Assembly (NCBI GenBank): GCA_025558095.1
Contig: JAIVFI010000009.1
Location: 496,001 to 560,000, forward strand
Direction of reading: 5' to 3'
Source: Hyaloraphidium curvatum
Taxonomy: Eukaryota > Monoblepharomycota > Hyaloraphidiomycetes > Hyaloraphidiales > Hyaloraphidiaceae
DNA length: 64,000 nucleotides
Shown here piece after piece: positions 54,503 through 64,000 of the stretch. The position numbers and the translations under genes were made by a program. The stretch's first letter is position 1. Each line of letters begins with the position of its first letter. The notes beneath the pieces were generated by a model, which was not told the DNA's origin, did no database searches, and worked only from the letters and a program-made list of their open reading frames with translations.

Positions 54503-55975
54503 ATGTCGGACAGCGAGGCGAAGGGCCGCAAGCGCGCCCCCGGCCGCAAGGCCTCCGCGGCCGACCCCGCCGAGCGCAAGCAGCGGCGCAAGGAGCAGAA
54601 CCGCCGCGCGCAGGTCGCATTCCGCCAGCGCCAGGAGGACCACCTGCGCGGGCTGGAGAACGCCGCCGCCGCCAACAAGCAGGTCGGCGTCGAGAACTCG
54701 CGGCGCCTCCGCGAGCACGCGACCTACCTCCGAGGCGTCGTGGCCACGCTGCTCGACGACAACCGCGTGCTGCTCGAGGCGCTGCGCCGCCACCCCGGGG
54801 TGCGCGTGGACGACTTGAACCGAATCATCAATGGCGAGCACCTGCTGGCCGCAGGCTTGGCGCCTGAGCCCGAGCTGCTGGACTATCCGCCGCCGGTCGA
54901 GCCCGTGCATGCAAGCAAGTCGGTCGCACGGTCGTCGCCGTACCCCGAGTCGCCGCCGGCCAGTGACGGCACCTCGCCGCCGATGGGCAACGGGTCCGTG
55001 GTCAAGACCGAGAACATCTTCGGCAATGGCTACGGCGGCTATCCGAGCGCGCAGCCCCCGGCCATGCAGCAGTTGCCGTTTGCTGCCGCCCCCCAGACCT
55101 CGTACATGCAGCCGCTGGCCGACGCGGCGTCGATGGCCAGCCTGCACAGCGGCCAGTCGGTGCAGGGCTACAGCGTGCCCGCCCAGCCCTTTGCCGGCAG
55201 CCCCGGCCCCTACTTCACCCAGCAACTGCAACCCCAGGGCCAGAATGTCATGTTTGGTGGTGCGGTCGGCGGCCTCCAGGATTCCGGCAGCCTGATGAAC
55301 TTCGGCCTCAAGGGCATGAACGGCCTGAGCAATTTGGGCGTCCAGCAAGACGTACTCGGCGCTCCCGCCCTCGATGCTGCCTACGTCGATGACCCCATCT
55401 TCCTGAACTTCCCAGAGAATGACCCGTTGTTTGGCTCGCTGATGAATGTGCCGGTGCCGGACGACGAGGCCCCGCAGGGTGTCGCGCCCTCGATCGAGCG
55501 CCCCCCCGCCGCTGTCTTCAAGGAGTTTGCCGACCGCCTGCTCGCCAGCTACGGCATCTTCCTCGACGCCGGCACGGACGCCGACGGCAACCCGACGCTG
55601 GACCTGAACGAGCTGCGCATCAACCAGTCCGAGCTCCCCATGATGCCTGTCGTCAACGTACCCTCCCCGGTCCAATCGAACCCCTCGCCCCCGCAGACCG
55701 GCGCCCCCGAAGTCTGCGTCGTGGACCCCCTGGCGCAGGTCGTCGACGACGACAAGCTCTCGCGGTGCATCCAGGCGCTGCCGAACCTCACCATGCGGGA
55801 AAAGATCAAGGCCCTCCGCCGCAGCGGCTTCGTCAACGTCGACAAGCTGTGCGAGGACGTGCGCGGGCTGGCGAGGTGCCACGGGAACCCGAAGGACATC
55901 AGGGACTGGAGCCTGCCCAGCGGGTTCTTCGACAGGTGGCCGGTGCTGCGGGGGATCCCTATTCGGGTGCGGTGA
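54503..55975 (+). CDS. Yap1/Pap1-type bZIP transcription factor
   Basis: An intronless 490-codon frame. Residues 27-50 are a fungal AP-1 basic region: KQRRKEQNRRAQVAFRQRQE, with the Gln and Phe of the YAP signature N-x-x-A-Q-x-x-F-R. A leucine-zipper-like helix follows. The middle is Pro/Gln/Met-rich activation-type sequence. The C-terminus has spaced cysteines, SRCIQALPNL then VNVDKLCEDVRGLARCHGN. This resembles the C-terminal Cys-rich domain of Pap1/Yap1 (D-x-L-C ... A-x-C), which in those proteins forms disulfides and controls nuclear export under peroxide stress. The match is partial. An N-terminal Cys-rich partner is not evident, so redox control is inference. Confidence 0.8.
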   Translation: MSDSEAKGRKRAPGRKASAADPAERKQRRKEQNRRAQVAFRQRQEDHLRGLENAAAANKQVGVENSRRLREHATYLRGVVATLLDDNRVLLEALRRHPGVRVDDLNRIINGEHLLAAGLAPEPELLDYPPPVEPVHASKSVARSSPYPESPPASDGTSPPMGNGSVVKTENIFGNGYGGYPSAQPPAMQQLPFAAAPQTSYMQPLADAASMASLHSGQSVQGYSVPAQPFAGSPGPYFTQQLQPQGQNVMFGGAVGGLQDSGSLMNFGLKGMNGLSNLGVQQDVLGAPALDAAYVDDPIFLNFPENDPLFGSLMNVPVPDDEAPQGVAPSIERPPAAVFKEFADRLLASYGIFLDAGTDADGNPTLDLNELRINQSELPMMPVVNVPSPVQSNPSPPQTGAPEVCVVDPLAQVVDDDKLSRCIQALPNLTMREKIKALRRSGFVNVDKLCEDVRGLARCHGNPKDIRDWSLPSGFFDRWPVLRGIPIRVR

Positions 55976-56066
55976 GGACTCTTTGTGCGGAAGAAAATGT
56001 TGTTTGTCGTCGGTTGGCTTTGTCTTGTTCATGTGGGTATCGGACAAAAGTGAAATCTGTACAATG

Positions 56067-58993
56067 CTACCGGTTGGTCACCCGGGTGAAGATGGACGAC
56101 ATCCTGCTTCCCGCGTCCTTCGTGGGAGAGTCGCCCGCGACCTCCCGCCTGAGCCGCTCCAGGAGCTGGTCCAGGTTGCGCCGCTTCTGCTCCTGCTGCG
56201 CGTCCTTGCGCTTGAACATGCCCGAGTCGGGCGGTTGCAATCTGCGCGCGCTGTCAGCCGCGAATCCACGCTTCGGCAGAGCATGATACCCACTTTTCGA
56301 AGAGCGAAATGGCGTCCGTGACCCGCACCCGCGGATACGACTTGGACCGGCCCTGGGGCGTCGCAAAATCCTCGGGCTTCTCCGACTGTGCGAGGTTGAT
56401 GAGCTGTCGCACCTCGGCGAAGCATTCCACCACGTTGGCGTCGCCGAGCGTCGCGAGGAAGCCTTCGACGTACGAGACGTCGGCGTTGAGGGTTTCGACA
56501 AAGGCGGGGGTGATTTGGAAGATGTTGGGGTCGAGGAGGATTTTCTGGGCGAGCATGCGATGCGTCAGGTTAGGAGCGAGCACCGCAGTCAAGTCCACGC
56601 ACCTTAAAGTTGTTGTTGAGGTGGTCGAAGATGTCAAAGTACACGAAGGACTTCATCCCCGCGGGCAGCGCCGACAGCGTCGACGAGATGGTGGTCGACA
56701 GCCAACCGACCATGTCCTGCAGCCACGCGCTCGGCCGCTGTGCCGCATAGGGCGCCACGAAATCGTAGTCCACGAGCTCCATGAAGTTGTCCAGCTTGTC
56801 GTTGATGATCTGGAATATCCGCTTCTCGGCCGTCTTGTGCGTGTCGCGGAAGGTCTGCACCGCGTGCAGCGTGACCTTGCCGCTGCGGTAGGCCGCGCGC
56901 TGCTCCTGCACCAGGCGCTCGAACTCGCCGCACGCGAGCTCGTAGTACGTCAGGTTGGTCACGATCTGGACGACCTGGGTCAGGTTGTTGCCCTTGAGCC
57001 GCTGGAGCAGGGCGCCGTTGACGTTGCGCGACAGCAGCGCCTCGAGCGCCTTCTTGAAGATGTCGTCCATCTCGCCGTACTGCTGCGAGAACCCCTCGGT
57101 GAACTTGTAGAAGCCCGTAATGAAACGCTTGATGGTCGTGCAGGTCTGCGGGAAACCGCGCGAGAAGGGGAGCGTCCGAGGGAAGCCCTTGGCGGCCGTT
57201 TCCATGTCCTCCTCGATGTTGAAGGCCTTTTGGACCCCGTGGAACTCGTCCTGGCTTCGGACGGTCATGGGCGTGTAATCGTCGTCGTCCAAGATCTGTA
57301 AAGGCGGCATGTGAGCAACAACCTGGAATGGAAAGGCGCGGCGGCCCACCTTTTGGACCTTTTCTCCGGCGGTCAGTCGGAGCAGGTCCGAGTAGCGGTT
57401 GAAGAGGGAAAGAAGGAGCTCGTACAGGCGAGTGACGGGGTAGTCGTACGTCTCCATGGTGTGGATGAAGACAACAACGAGCACCTTGATCTCGAGGAAG
57501 ATCTCGGGATCGTAGCAATTCAGCAGGCTGTCCCCAACGATCTTGAGGATCTTCTCGACGGCAATGTCCCACAGCGTTTCCGCGGCCGCGCGGGTCCGCA
57601 GGTTCTCGGTGGTATCGCACACCACGGATTCGATGACGAAGAAACCGACAATATCCTGGAGGTAGGTGGCAAAGGTGCCGATCTGCGCCCGGCTCGCGAG
57701 GTGGAAGGCCCCGGTGAGGACGAGGTTCAGCTGCGCCTTGCGGTTCTCGTCGTACTGCTTCTTGAACTCGTCGTCCCGCCCGAGTGTGGTATAGATATGA
57801 TGGGCCTGGTATAGGGGAATAAAGTCGACCTTGAGCTGGTCGTTGTCCACGACGTTGACTGCATGATGCGGTTCCTCAGTAAGCTATGCGCAACGCAGCG
57901 AAACGCTCGCTCACAGTCGTTCTCCTCATTCAGGGCCAGCTCCACGCTGAGGCTCATTTGCGCGAGCTGGGCCTTCTCCTCCGGGTTCCGCCCGCCCGTG
58001 CCCGACATGTTGACCGCGCCTTGGGAGCCAACCCGGCCGAGGCTGATCACTGAGCCGGCACGCCGCCGCAGGTTCTCGAACTTGGACTTCTGGCGCGCCA
58101 GGGTCGCGTCCATCGCGAGTTTGCCGACCTTCCGGTGCATTTCGCGGATTTGGAACAGCCAGGTCTTCATCTGGCCGTCCACGTCGGCCATGACCTTGCT
58201 CCGCAGTGCCGGAAAGCTCTCCTTCATGTGCTTGGCCCATTCGTAGTGGATAACATCGGGGAGGTAGTTCGTTTCCAGGTCCTCAAGCAGCTGGTAAATG
58301 GGCAATCAAGCACCGTACCCAAGAAGGCAAGCCGCCGGATGTACCTTAAGCGCGCTGTAGTACTTTTTGGCCTCCACCTGTGTGTACATCCGGTTTGATA
58401 ACCGGAGCACCTCCAGGCACGTGTTGACGCCGTCCATGGTGGTTTCCAAGTTCTCCAGCACTTTTCGCTGCTTGAGGAGCTCCCGTTTCTTTCCGTGCCC
58501 GTCAGTCTAACAGTTTCAAAAATCCTTCCAGCGCGATGGTCACCTTGTTCAAGAGTCGCTGTCCTGAAGCTTGTCTCTCCTCGTTCAGCCGAACAACGCG
58601 GTTCTTCAAGTCCGCGGCCGTCTGCCGGACCCTCAGCATCTGGTCCACCGCCTGCACGAACTCCTAGACGATATCCCGTGGTATGAGCAGTCCACACACG
58701 CGACGAATTGCGTCGGAACGCGCCTGGTAGTTATAGCTGCAGAGGCGTTCGATCTCCTCTTGCTTCGCCCTGGCAAACTTGCCCAGCTCCTCCGCGAACG
58801 ACCGCTGACGCCCCGTCCGAAAGATATTCTTCAGAGTAGGAATCATGGCCTCAAACTCCGCGTCCGTCGACCCCCGAAAGTCTCCAGTGCGGTCCTGGTC
58901 AACTGTCGTTGACAGCAGCTGCGACACGAGGCCCTTCATTTCCGCGGATAGCGCCTCGGCCGCGCCCTGGGAGCCGGCCGAGATCTCCGCCAT
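56067..58993 (-). CDS. SEC15: Exocyst complex subunit Sec15
   Basis: About 770 codons in seven or more exons. The N-terminus is coiled-coil: IPTLKNIFRTGRQRSFAEEL, EEIERLCSYNYQ|EFVQAVDQML across an intron at 58664-58723 that uses GC-AG, then KVLENLETTMDGVN. The middle (YHFEW-type region) reads DLETNYLPDVIHYEWAKHMK. The C-terminal helical bundles include FFVIESVVCDTTENLRTRAA, YLQDIVGFF, GMKSFVYFDIFDHLNNNFK and LNADVSYVEGFLATLGDANV, all hallmarks of Sec15/EXOC6. The protein binds the Rab Sec4 on secretory vesicles and tethers them at growth sites. The tail is basic and ends IFTRVTNR. Stop codons of the bZIP gene and SEC15 converge, 91 bp apart. Confidence 0.9.
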
Positions 58994-59171
58994 TGACGCG
59001 TTCCCAAAAGGCCCAATGTCAATCGATCATCGCCGTTTCCGCTCGCTCGAGACGACCGTCAGGGACCTGGCGCGGCGGGCCGATCGCGTCGATCGCGCAC
59101 CGCCGCCCGTCACAACGTTCCACCGTCCGCGCGCGCTTATCTGTTTCCTGGGCAGGCGGTGGGCCTCCGCG

Positions 59172-61282
59172 ATGGCCACGCTCGAAGTCAAATCGCCGGG
59201 GGATGGGAGCACCGTGGCAAAGGTCAAGCTGACCACGAAGGATGAGCTCGAGGGCCTCGGCAAGCGGGCGAGGGAGGCCTTCAAGACTTGGAGGAAGACA
59301 CCATTGAAACAGCGCCAGGAGATCTGCAGCAAGTGGTGCGATGTTATGATGTCCAAGCGGGAGGAGATTGGCAAGGAGCTAGCACGGCAGATGGGACGGT
59401 GTGCTTCCACCAACAGCTTCAGTGCCAGCACGGTCTCATCTTCCATGTGGCCAGGCCGATTCGATATGCGCCGAACGAAGTCAATACCGGGGTTACACGG
59501 GCCAAGTACATGATTCATATCAGCTCCAAGTATTTGGCAGATCAAGACGTCTCCCAGGACGACCCGGAACCTCAAACGGGCTTCAAGCGCTTCCTCCGGC
59601 GGGAGCCTGTTGGCGTGTGCTTCGTTCTCTCGCCCTTTAACTACCCGATCCTCGTCGCCGTCAACGCCGTCATTCCTGTAGGCGTCCTCCTTCCTTGGCC
59701 ATGGAACCAGCTTACCACTCGTGCACTTAACCAGGCTCTCCTTGCGGGCAACGCCGTGGTGCTGAAACACTCTCCATTCACGGCTCTTGTCGGCGAACGG
59801 TTCGCGAGCACGTTTCTCGAGGCTGGCCTCCCGAAAGACGTCCTGCAAGCGGTGCAGATGGAGCCCGATGTGGCCGATGCCTTTGTTCGCTCCCCGTACG
59901 TGGACTTCATCAGCTTCACCGGATCGGTTCGGACGGGGCAGATCGTGAACCGAGCTGCCGCCGAATCCGGCAAGCTCGTGAACGTCGTCCTGGAGCTCGG
60001 AGGAAAGGATCCGGCCTACGTCATGCCGGACGCGGACGTGGACTTTGCGGTCGAGAACCTCGTCGACGGTTTGCCTTGTCCTCGTCCGAAACGAAGGAGG
60101 AGGAAGGTAACCTGGCCCGTCTTCTTCAGGCGCCATGTTCAACTCGGGCCAATGCTGCTGCGGCATTGAGCGGATCTACGTCCACGAGAAGATTTACGAC
60201 GAGTTCGTGAAAAAATTCGTGGACCTCACAAACACCTACAAGCTAGGGGACCCGCTGGATCCGGAGACGACAATCGGGCCCATGGTCAACTCGATGATGG
60301 CCAAAAAGGTGCGGGAGCACGTGAAGGATGCCCGTAAGCTTCGTTCTGGTACCGCTAGCCCCGTCCCCTGATTTCCATGTCATCCAGTTGCTTGCGGCGC
60401 GAAGCAGCTCGTCGACCTGAAGAAGTTCCCGCTCGACAAGGACGGCACGCCGTACGTTGCTCCTATGGTGTTCACCGAGGTCGATCACACTATGAAGATT
60501 ATGAATGAGGTACGATTTGCGATATGGCGCGCATTGGGCTTTTATATTGACCGTCGTGAGCAGGAGACCTTCGGACCGACCGTCGGCATAATGAAGGTAA
60601 AGAGCGACGAGGAGGCAATCAAGCTCATGAACGACAGCGAGTACGGCCTCACCGCATCGATTTGGACGGTGGGTGGTGCAAATCATTGCACCGGCGTGTC
60701 TCAAACTTCGGCCTTAGTCCGACGTCGAGAAGGGCCAGGCCATCGGCGACGAGATCGAAACCGGCACGGTTTACCTTAATCGGTGTGACTATGGCGATCC
60801 CGGTCTCGCCTGGACGGGCGCCAAGTACTCGGGCCGCGGCGCCTCTATGAGCAAATACGGCTGGGACTTGATGACACGAATCAAGTCGTACCACATTCGC
60901 ATTCCTCCCAAGCCCCAGGTGGCGGAAGGCGAGGCGACAGTCAAGGCAGCGGCGGCGCCTGTTGCTGCGAACGGCAAGGCCGAGGAGAAGGGCAGCTACA
61001 TCGTCGTGTTCAAGAAGGGCACGACGAAGGCGGACGTGGAGAAGGCGATTAAGAACGTGGAGGCGTCGGGAGGGACTATTCGGCACCGCTACGACTCTGT
61101 GTTTACTGGTTTTGCCGCCGACGTGCCCGACAGTGTCCTCAGTGAGTGCTTTTGGGCAGCGAGGCGTGGATCGAGGACTGATTCTGTTGTGCCATGAAGC
61201 CGCTATGACAAACCATCCCCAAGTGGACTACATCGAGGCCGACGGGGTCGTGTCTACGCTGGGCAAGAAACTCGGGATCTGA
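59172..61282 (+). CDS. Aldehyde dehydrogenase (Msc7-like) fused to a protease-inhibitor I9 domain
   Basis: From ATG 59172 the exons give about 590 codons. The ALDH part has [39 protein letters not shown], the catalytic Glu in [13 protein letters not shown], the Cys motif in [20 protein letters not shown] and the end motif [20 protein letters not shown]. The Cys surroundings resemble yeast Msc7. Without a stop, an Ala/Lys linker (about 30 residues) leads to [40 protein letters not shown] and, across a 58-nt intron (61142-61199), [17 protein letters not shown]. This is the inhibitor I9 fold of proteinase B inhibitor Pbi2 and subtilisin propeptides. The Ala-type linker and the exon that spans both domains support a real fusion. 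Confidence 0.85.
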
Positions 61283-61393
61283 CTTCGCACTCGTCTATAA
61301 AGCTGGCTAGTGTCCTGGGTATAGAGCGATGATTCTGAAATGGCAGGCGCCGACATGGCGTTGAGCTTCTTCGTCCGTTTGGGCATCCTCCGA

Positions 61394-62242
61394 TCACGCC
61401 AGCTTGCTCATCAGGAACGCCTTGATGCTCTGCCAGTCGTGCGCTCGAATGACGTTGGGCGGTAGCGGCCGGCAACGCTCCGTCAGATGGTTCCAACGAT
61501 ACTCGCCGCGGAGATCAAACAGCACAACGTGGGGAAGGTGGTCCGCAACATCGCGAGCTACGGGGGCAGAATCAGCGAATCAGAGCCCGCTCCTCTGGTC
61601 CGCCAGAGGCCACTAACCGTGGTCCAGCGAGTCGTCAATCAGCGCAACTGCTTCGATGAGCCTGCAAAGCTGGCTCTTGCTCCGCTGCTTCAACCCGGCG
61701 GCCTTTTCCTCGGCCGTCAGGAACGAGTTGCCGTACAAGACGCGGTGGGCGGTCCCGTCATGGAACATCCCCGGGAAATGCGTGTCCAACCAGCGTTCCG
61801 TCAGGGCCCGCGACGTCTCGGGGCGCGAGGTCACAATGTACAGCTCAAAGTGGTTGGCGAGGTCGGCGAGAGACTCCTGCGACATGGCGACCGGAGGCAC
61901 CGCCTCGTAGTGGTGCGACTCGCAAAACTGCCTCACGATACGGATGGATTCCTCCATGGAACACTGCCACACGTCGCAGTAGTTGTAGGAGCGATAATCC
62001 GAGAGCTGCGTGCGCCTTCCCGACACAAGCTCGAAGAATCGGATGATGCCTTCGTGCGTTGCGGCCAGAGTCTCGTCCAAGTCGATGGCCAGGGCAGGTT
62101 TCGGCCGCGAGACCGGGAGGTTCCGAGGAACGGTTCCGCTGTCGTCGTCGACGGCGTTCCCATGGCTGCCGTGGTAGTGGCCCGCGAAAGAGTGCGGCAG
62201 AAACACCGACGAGGGTTGCGCGGCTGCCGTCGCGGTCGCCAT
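61394..62242 (-). CDS. HAD-superfamily nucleotidase-like phosphatase
   Basis: Two exons with a 60-nt intron (61558-61617) give 262 codons from ATG 62242. Motif I is ALAIDLDETLAAT (D-x-D-x-T), motif II is LYIVTSRPETS, and the motif IV acid pair is in ALIDDSLDH, completed across the intron. The cap lies between motifs I and II (GIIRFFELVSGRRTQL, CDVWQCSMEESIRIV), as in cytosolic 5'(3')-deoxyribonucleotidases of the NT5C family. After the splice come VVLFDLRGEYRWNHL and WQSIKAFLMSKLA. The substrate is inferred from the fold only. An upstream open stretch to 62491 could add residues. Confidence 0.7.
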
Positions 62243-62747
62243 GCGGAGACTGCCTTGGCCCAGGGTGTGCGTGCGCAGGAACCAGCGACGATGGATCGCG
62301 ACCTGCGAACCTGGCTGAGTGGCTCCGGGGATCGAACGCCTCGTCCGCATACAACCTACGCCCCGATCGAGGCATGGAATGCTTTGATTTGACGTAACCA
62401 TCGGAAGAGAGGATGCGCAGTAATATAACGTTCTGATTGCCCTCGGTGGAGCTGGCCGTTCGATGGTGGAGACCAGATTGGAGAACCTCAACGTCTTGAT
62501 CGCCAGCCTTACCGACCAGATCGCTGCGGGTGCAATGGAGCTGCAGTGCTTAAGAAGGCTCAGAACGGCTTTCTATCTTCGGAAGGGACGATACGGCCGC
62601 GTGCCGCGCCGCCTATTCCCGCTCAGCTCCAGGAAGCAGACATCAAACAAAACAACAATCTGTCGAGCCGAACAGGATCCGCATCTGAGCCCACAGGGGC
62701 ACTCGCCTTGACGACTGTGAAGGCCCGAGCGCGGGCGGTCTTTCGCG
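62243..62747. other. Divergent 5' region of the HAD gene and RPA190
   Basis: 505 bp between opposite starts. No supported gene. It probably contains both promoters. Confidence 0.5.
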
Positions 62748-64000
62748 ATGATCCCCACGAGCGCGTCGACGGCCCGCGAGGTCGCCGCGGTCTTCTTTTC
62801 GTTCTACTCGCACGAGGAACTCCGGAAGGTGTCTGTCAAGCAGATCACGAACCCGCAGATTTTCGACACTCTGGGCCACCCGATGCCCGGCGGCTTGTAC
62901 GATGGCGCGCTGGGCCCGTTCGAACGGTCGGACACTTGCGCGACGTGCGGGCTGTCGTACTTTTCGTGCCCGGGGCACTTTGGGCACATCGAGCTCGTCG
63001 CGCCGTGCTTCAATCCGACGACTTTTGCCACGATGTACAGGCTGCTCAAGTCCAAGTGCCTGTACTGCCATCACTTCCGGACTTCGCGCGTCCTGGTGGG
63101 TTCAAGCCGTGACGCTCCGTTACCGAGTGACCGCTGACACCGGGCAGATCCATCACTTTGCCGCCAAGTACCGCCTCCTCCAAGCGGGACTATACCTGGA
63201 AGCCATTGAGCTGGATGATTTCATGGACAAAAAGACCCTGGCTCCGGGTGCCAAGGGTCTCGGCGGCGAGAAGGATCAGAAGCGCGGCAAGAACCGCGAC
63301 GAGGAAGAGGGCGGCGAGGAGGACGTTGCGGAAGCCGGCCCGCCACGGACGGCCGAGGAGATCATCCAGGCCATCGAAGGCTACGTCGAGGAGTGCCTCA
63401 CTCGTTCTGCGTCTGGCTTCAAGGGCAAGACGACGGCGTCCGCGGGGATGCTCCGGGCGCTGGAGAGGGACTTCTACCGGGCGGTCCCCCAGAACTGCCA
63501 GAACTGCCGCGCTTCCAACCCCGGATTCCGGAAGGAGGGTTACCTGAAGGTGTTCGAGAAGAAGGAGAGCGACAAGATGCGGAGGAAGAACGAGGGCAAA
63601 GGGCTCACCCGGACCAGCATCCTCGACTTTGTCAATGCTGCGACCAAGGAGCAGCAGGCCGCGAAAGCTGTCCTTGCTACGGAAGGGGCTGGCACTTCGG
63701 AAGCTTCGCCTTCGGCTCTGGTGGACGACGAAGCGGAGGAAAGCTCCGAAGCCGAGGAGGATGACGAGATGATGGACCAGGATTCGGAGGACGAGGACAT
63801 GGAGAGCACCAGCGAGGCGCCCGCGCGGGCAACGGTCTCGAAAGTGGGACGGCGGGCAGAGGCAGAAGCCGCAGAATCTGGCGCTCTCGTGGATGCGGCG
63901 CAGACGGCCCGCAAACCGACCGGAGACCGCTACCTGACGCCGCTCGAGATCAAGGCGCACATGGAGCTGCTTTGGTCCAAGGAGACCATGATCCTGGACC
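62748..64000 (+). CDS. RPA190: RNA polymerase I largest subunit, N-terminal part (cut by window end)
   Basis: ATG 62748. Exon 1 to 63095, intron 63096-63147 (52 nt), then open to the window end. The N-terminus has SVKQITNPQIFDTLGHPMPG and the clamp zinc site CATCGLSYFSCPGHFGHIEL, then CLYCHHF. Further on is a second Cys pair NCQNCRASNPGF, with the Pol I-specific acidic insert (SSEAEEDDEMMDQDSEDEDM) before YLTPLEIKAHMELLW. The phrase GLYDGALGPFERSDTCATCG and the acidic insert set it apart from Pol II and III. The subunit forms the catalytic core for rRNA transcription in the nucleolus. About 75% of the gene is outside the window. Confidence 0.95.

Noticed and set aside
62311-62345. A-box-like tRNA promoter sequence TGGCTGAGTGGC
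   Set aside because: No B box at the right distance and no acceptor stem can be paired; it lies just upstream of the HAD gene start.
1-64000. CRISPR arrays, rRNA genes, operons or bacterial ribosome-binding sites
   Set aside because: None seen; regular spacer arrays are absent and the introns show the DNA is eukaryotic nuclear.

Overview
The window is nuclear DNA of a GC-rich fungus. Almost every gene is broken by short GT-AG introns (about 48-120 nt). The recognisable set is fungal or opisthokont housekeeping: V-ATPase subunit a, exocyst Sec15, Pol I subunits, UBC9, Cwc25, histone H1, Tom6, a Boi-type SH3-SAM-PH protein, Gyp1, and a Yap/Pap1-type bZIP. A JTB-like protein, a STYX-type phosphatase, MOZART1 and dispersed F-box/LRR-like genes would fit an early-diverging lineage, but the sequence alone does not fix the phylum.

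Layout. 1-13046 is a tandem duplication with period 7614 bp: 1-5432 matches 7615-13046 with one difference found (G5266/A12880). Each unit carries a large unknown protein with an N-terminal SUMO-interaction-like motif and a C-terminal PCNA-binding (PIP) motif, and a second unknown gene. The junction cuts a receptor-like gene inside its first exon. The intact copy of that gene, 12895-14848, encodes a secreted-type extracellular domain with one membrane span. 15-42 kb is gene-dense: Boi-like protein, MOZART1, JTB-like protein, Gyp1, F-box protein, Tom6, histone H1, RING-H2 protein, a destruction-box protein, F-box protein, UBC9, EXO5, RPA34-like, a three-RRM protein, LysM protein, STYX-like phosphatase, two more F-box-like genes and Cwc25.

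42-50.7 kb is an accessory island. It holds a serine recombinase interrupted by a GC-AG intron, a nearly perfect dyad with a central dinucleotide upstream of it, a multi-exon DDE-type transposase with an N-terminal zinc-binding region, a companion gene, and an array of GGGTTGAA repeats. 50.7-64 kb returns to housekeeping: VPH1, the bZIP factor, SEC15, an aldehyde dehydrogenase fused in frame to a protease-inhibitor I9 domain, a HAD-type nucleotidase, and the start of the Pol I largest subunit, cut by the window end.

The best candidates for something undescribed are the recombinase plus its dyad, the transposase island, the ALDH-I9 fusion, and the duplicated SIM/PIP protein. Exon structures were inferred by eye from frame continuity, GT-AG signals and family alignment from memory. 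No search or RNA evidence was available.
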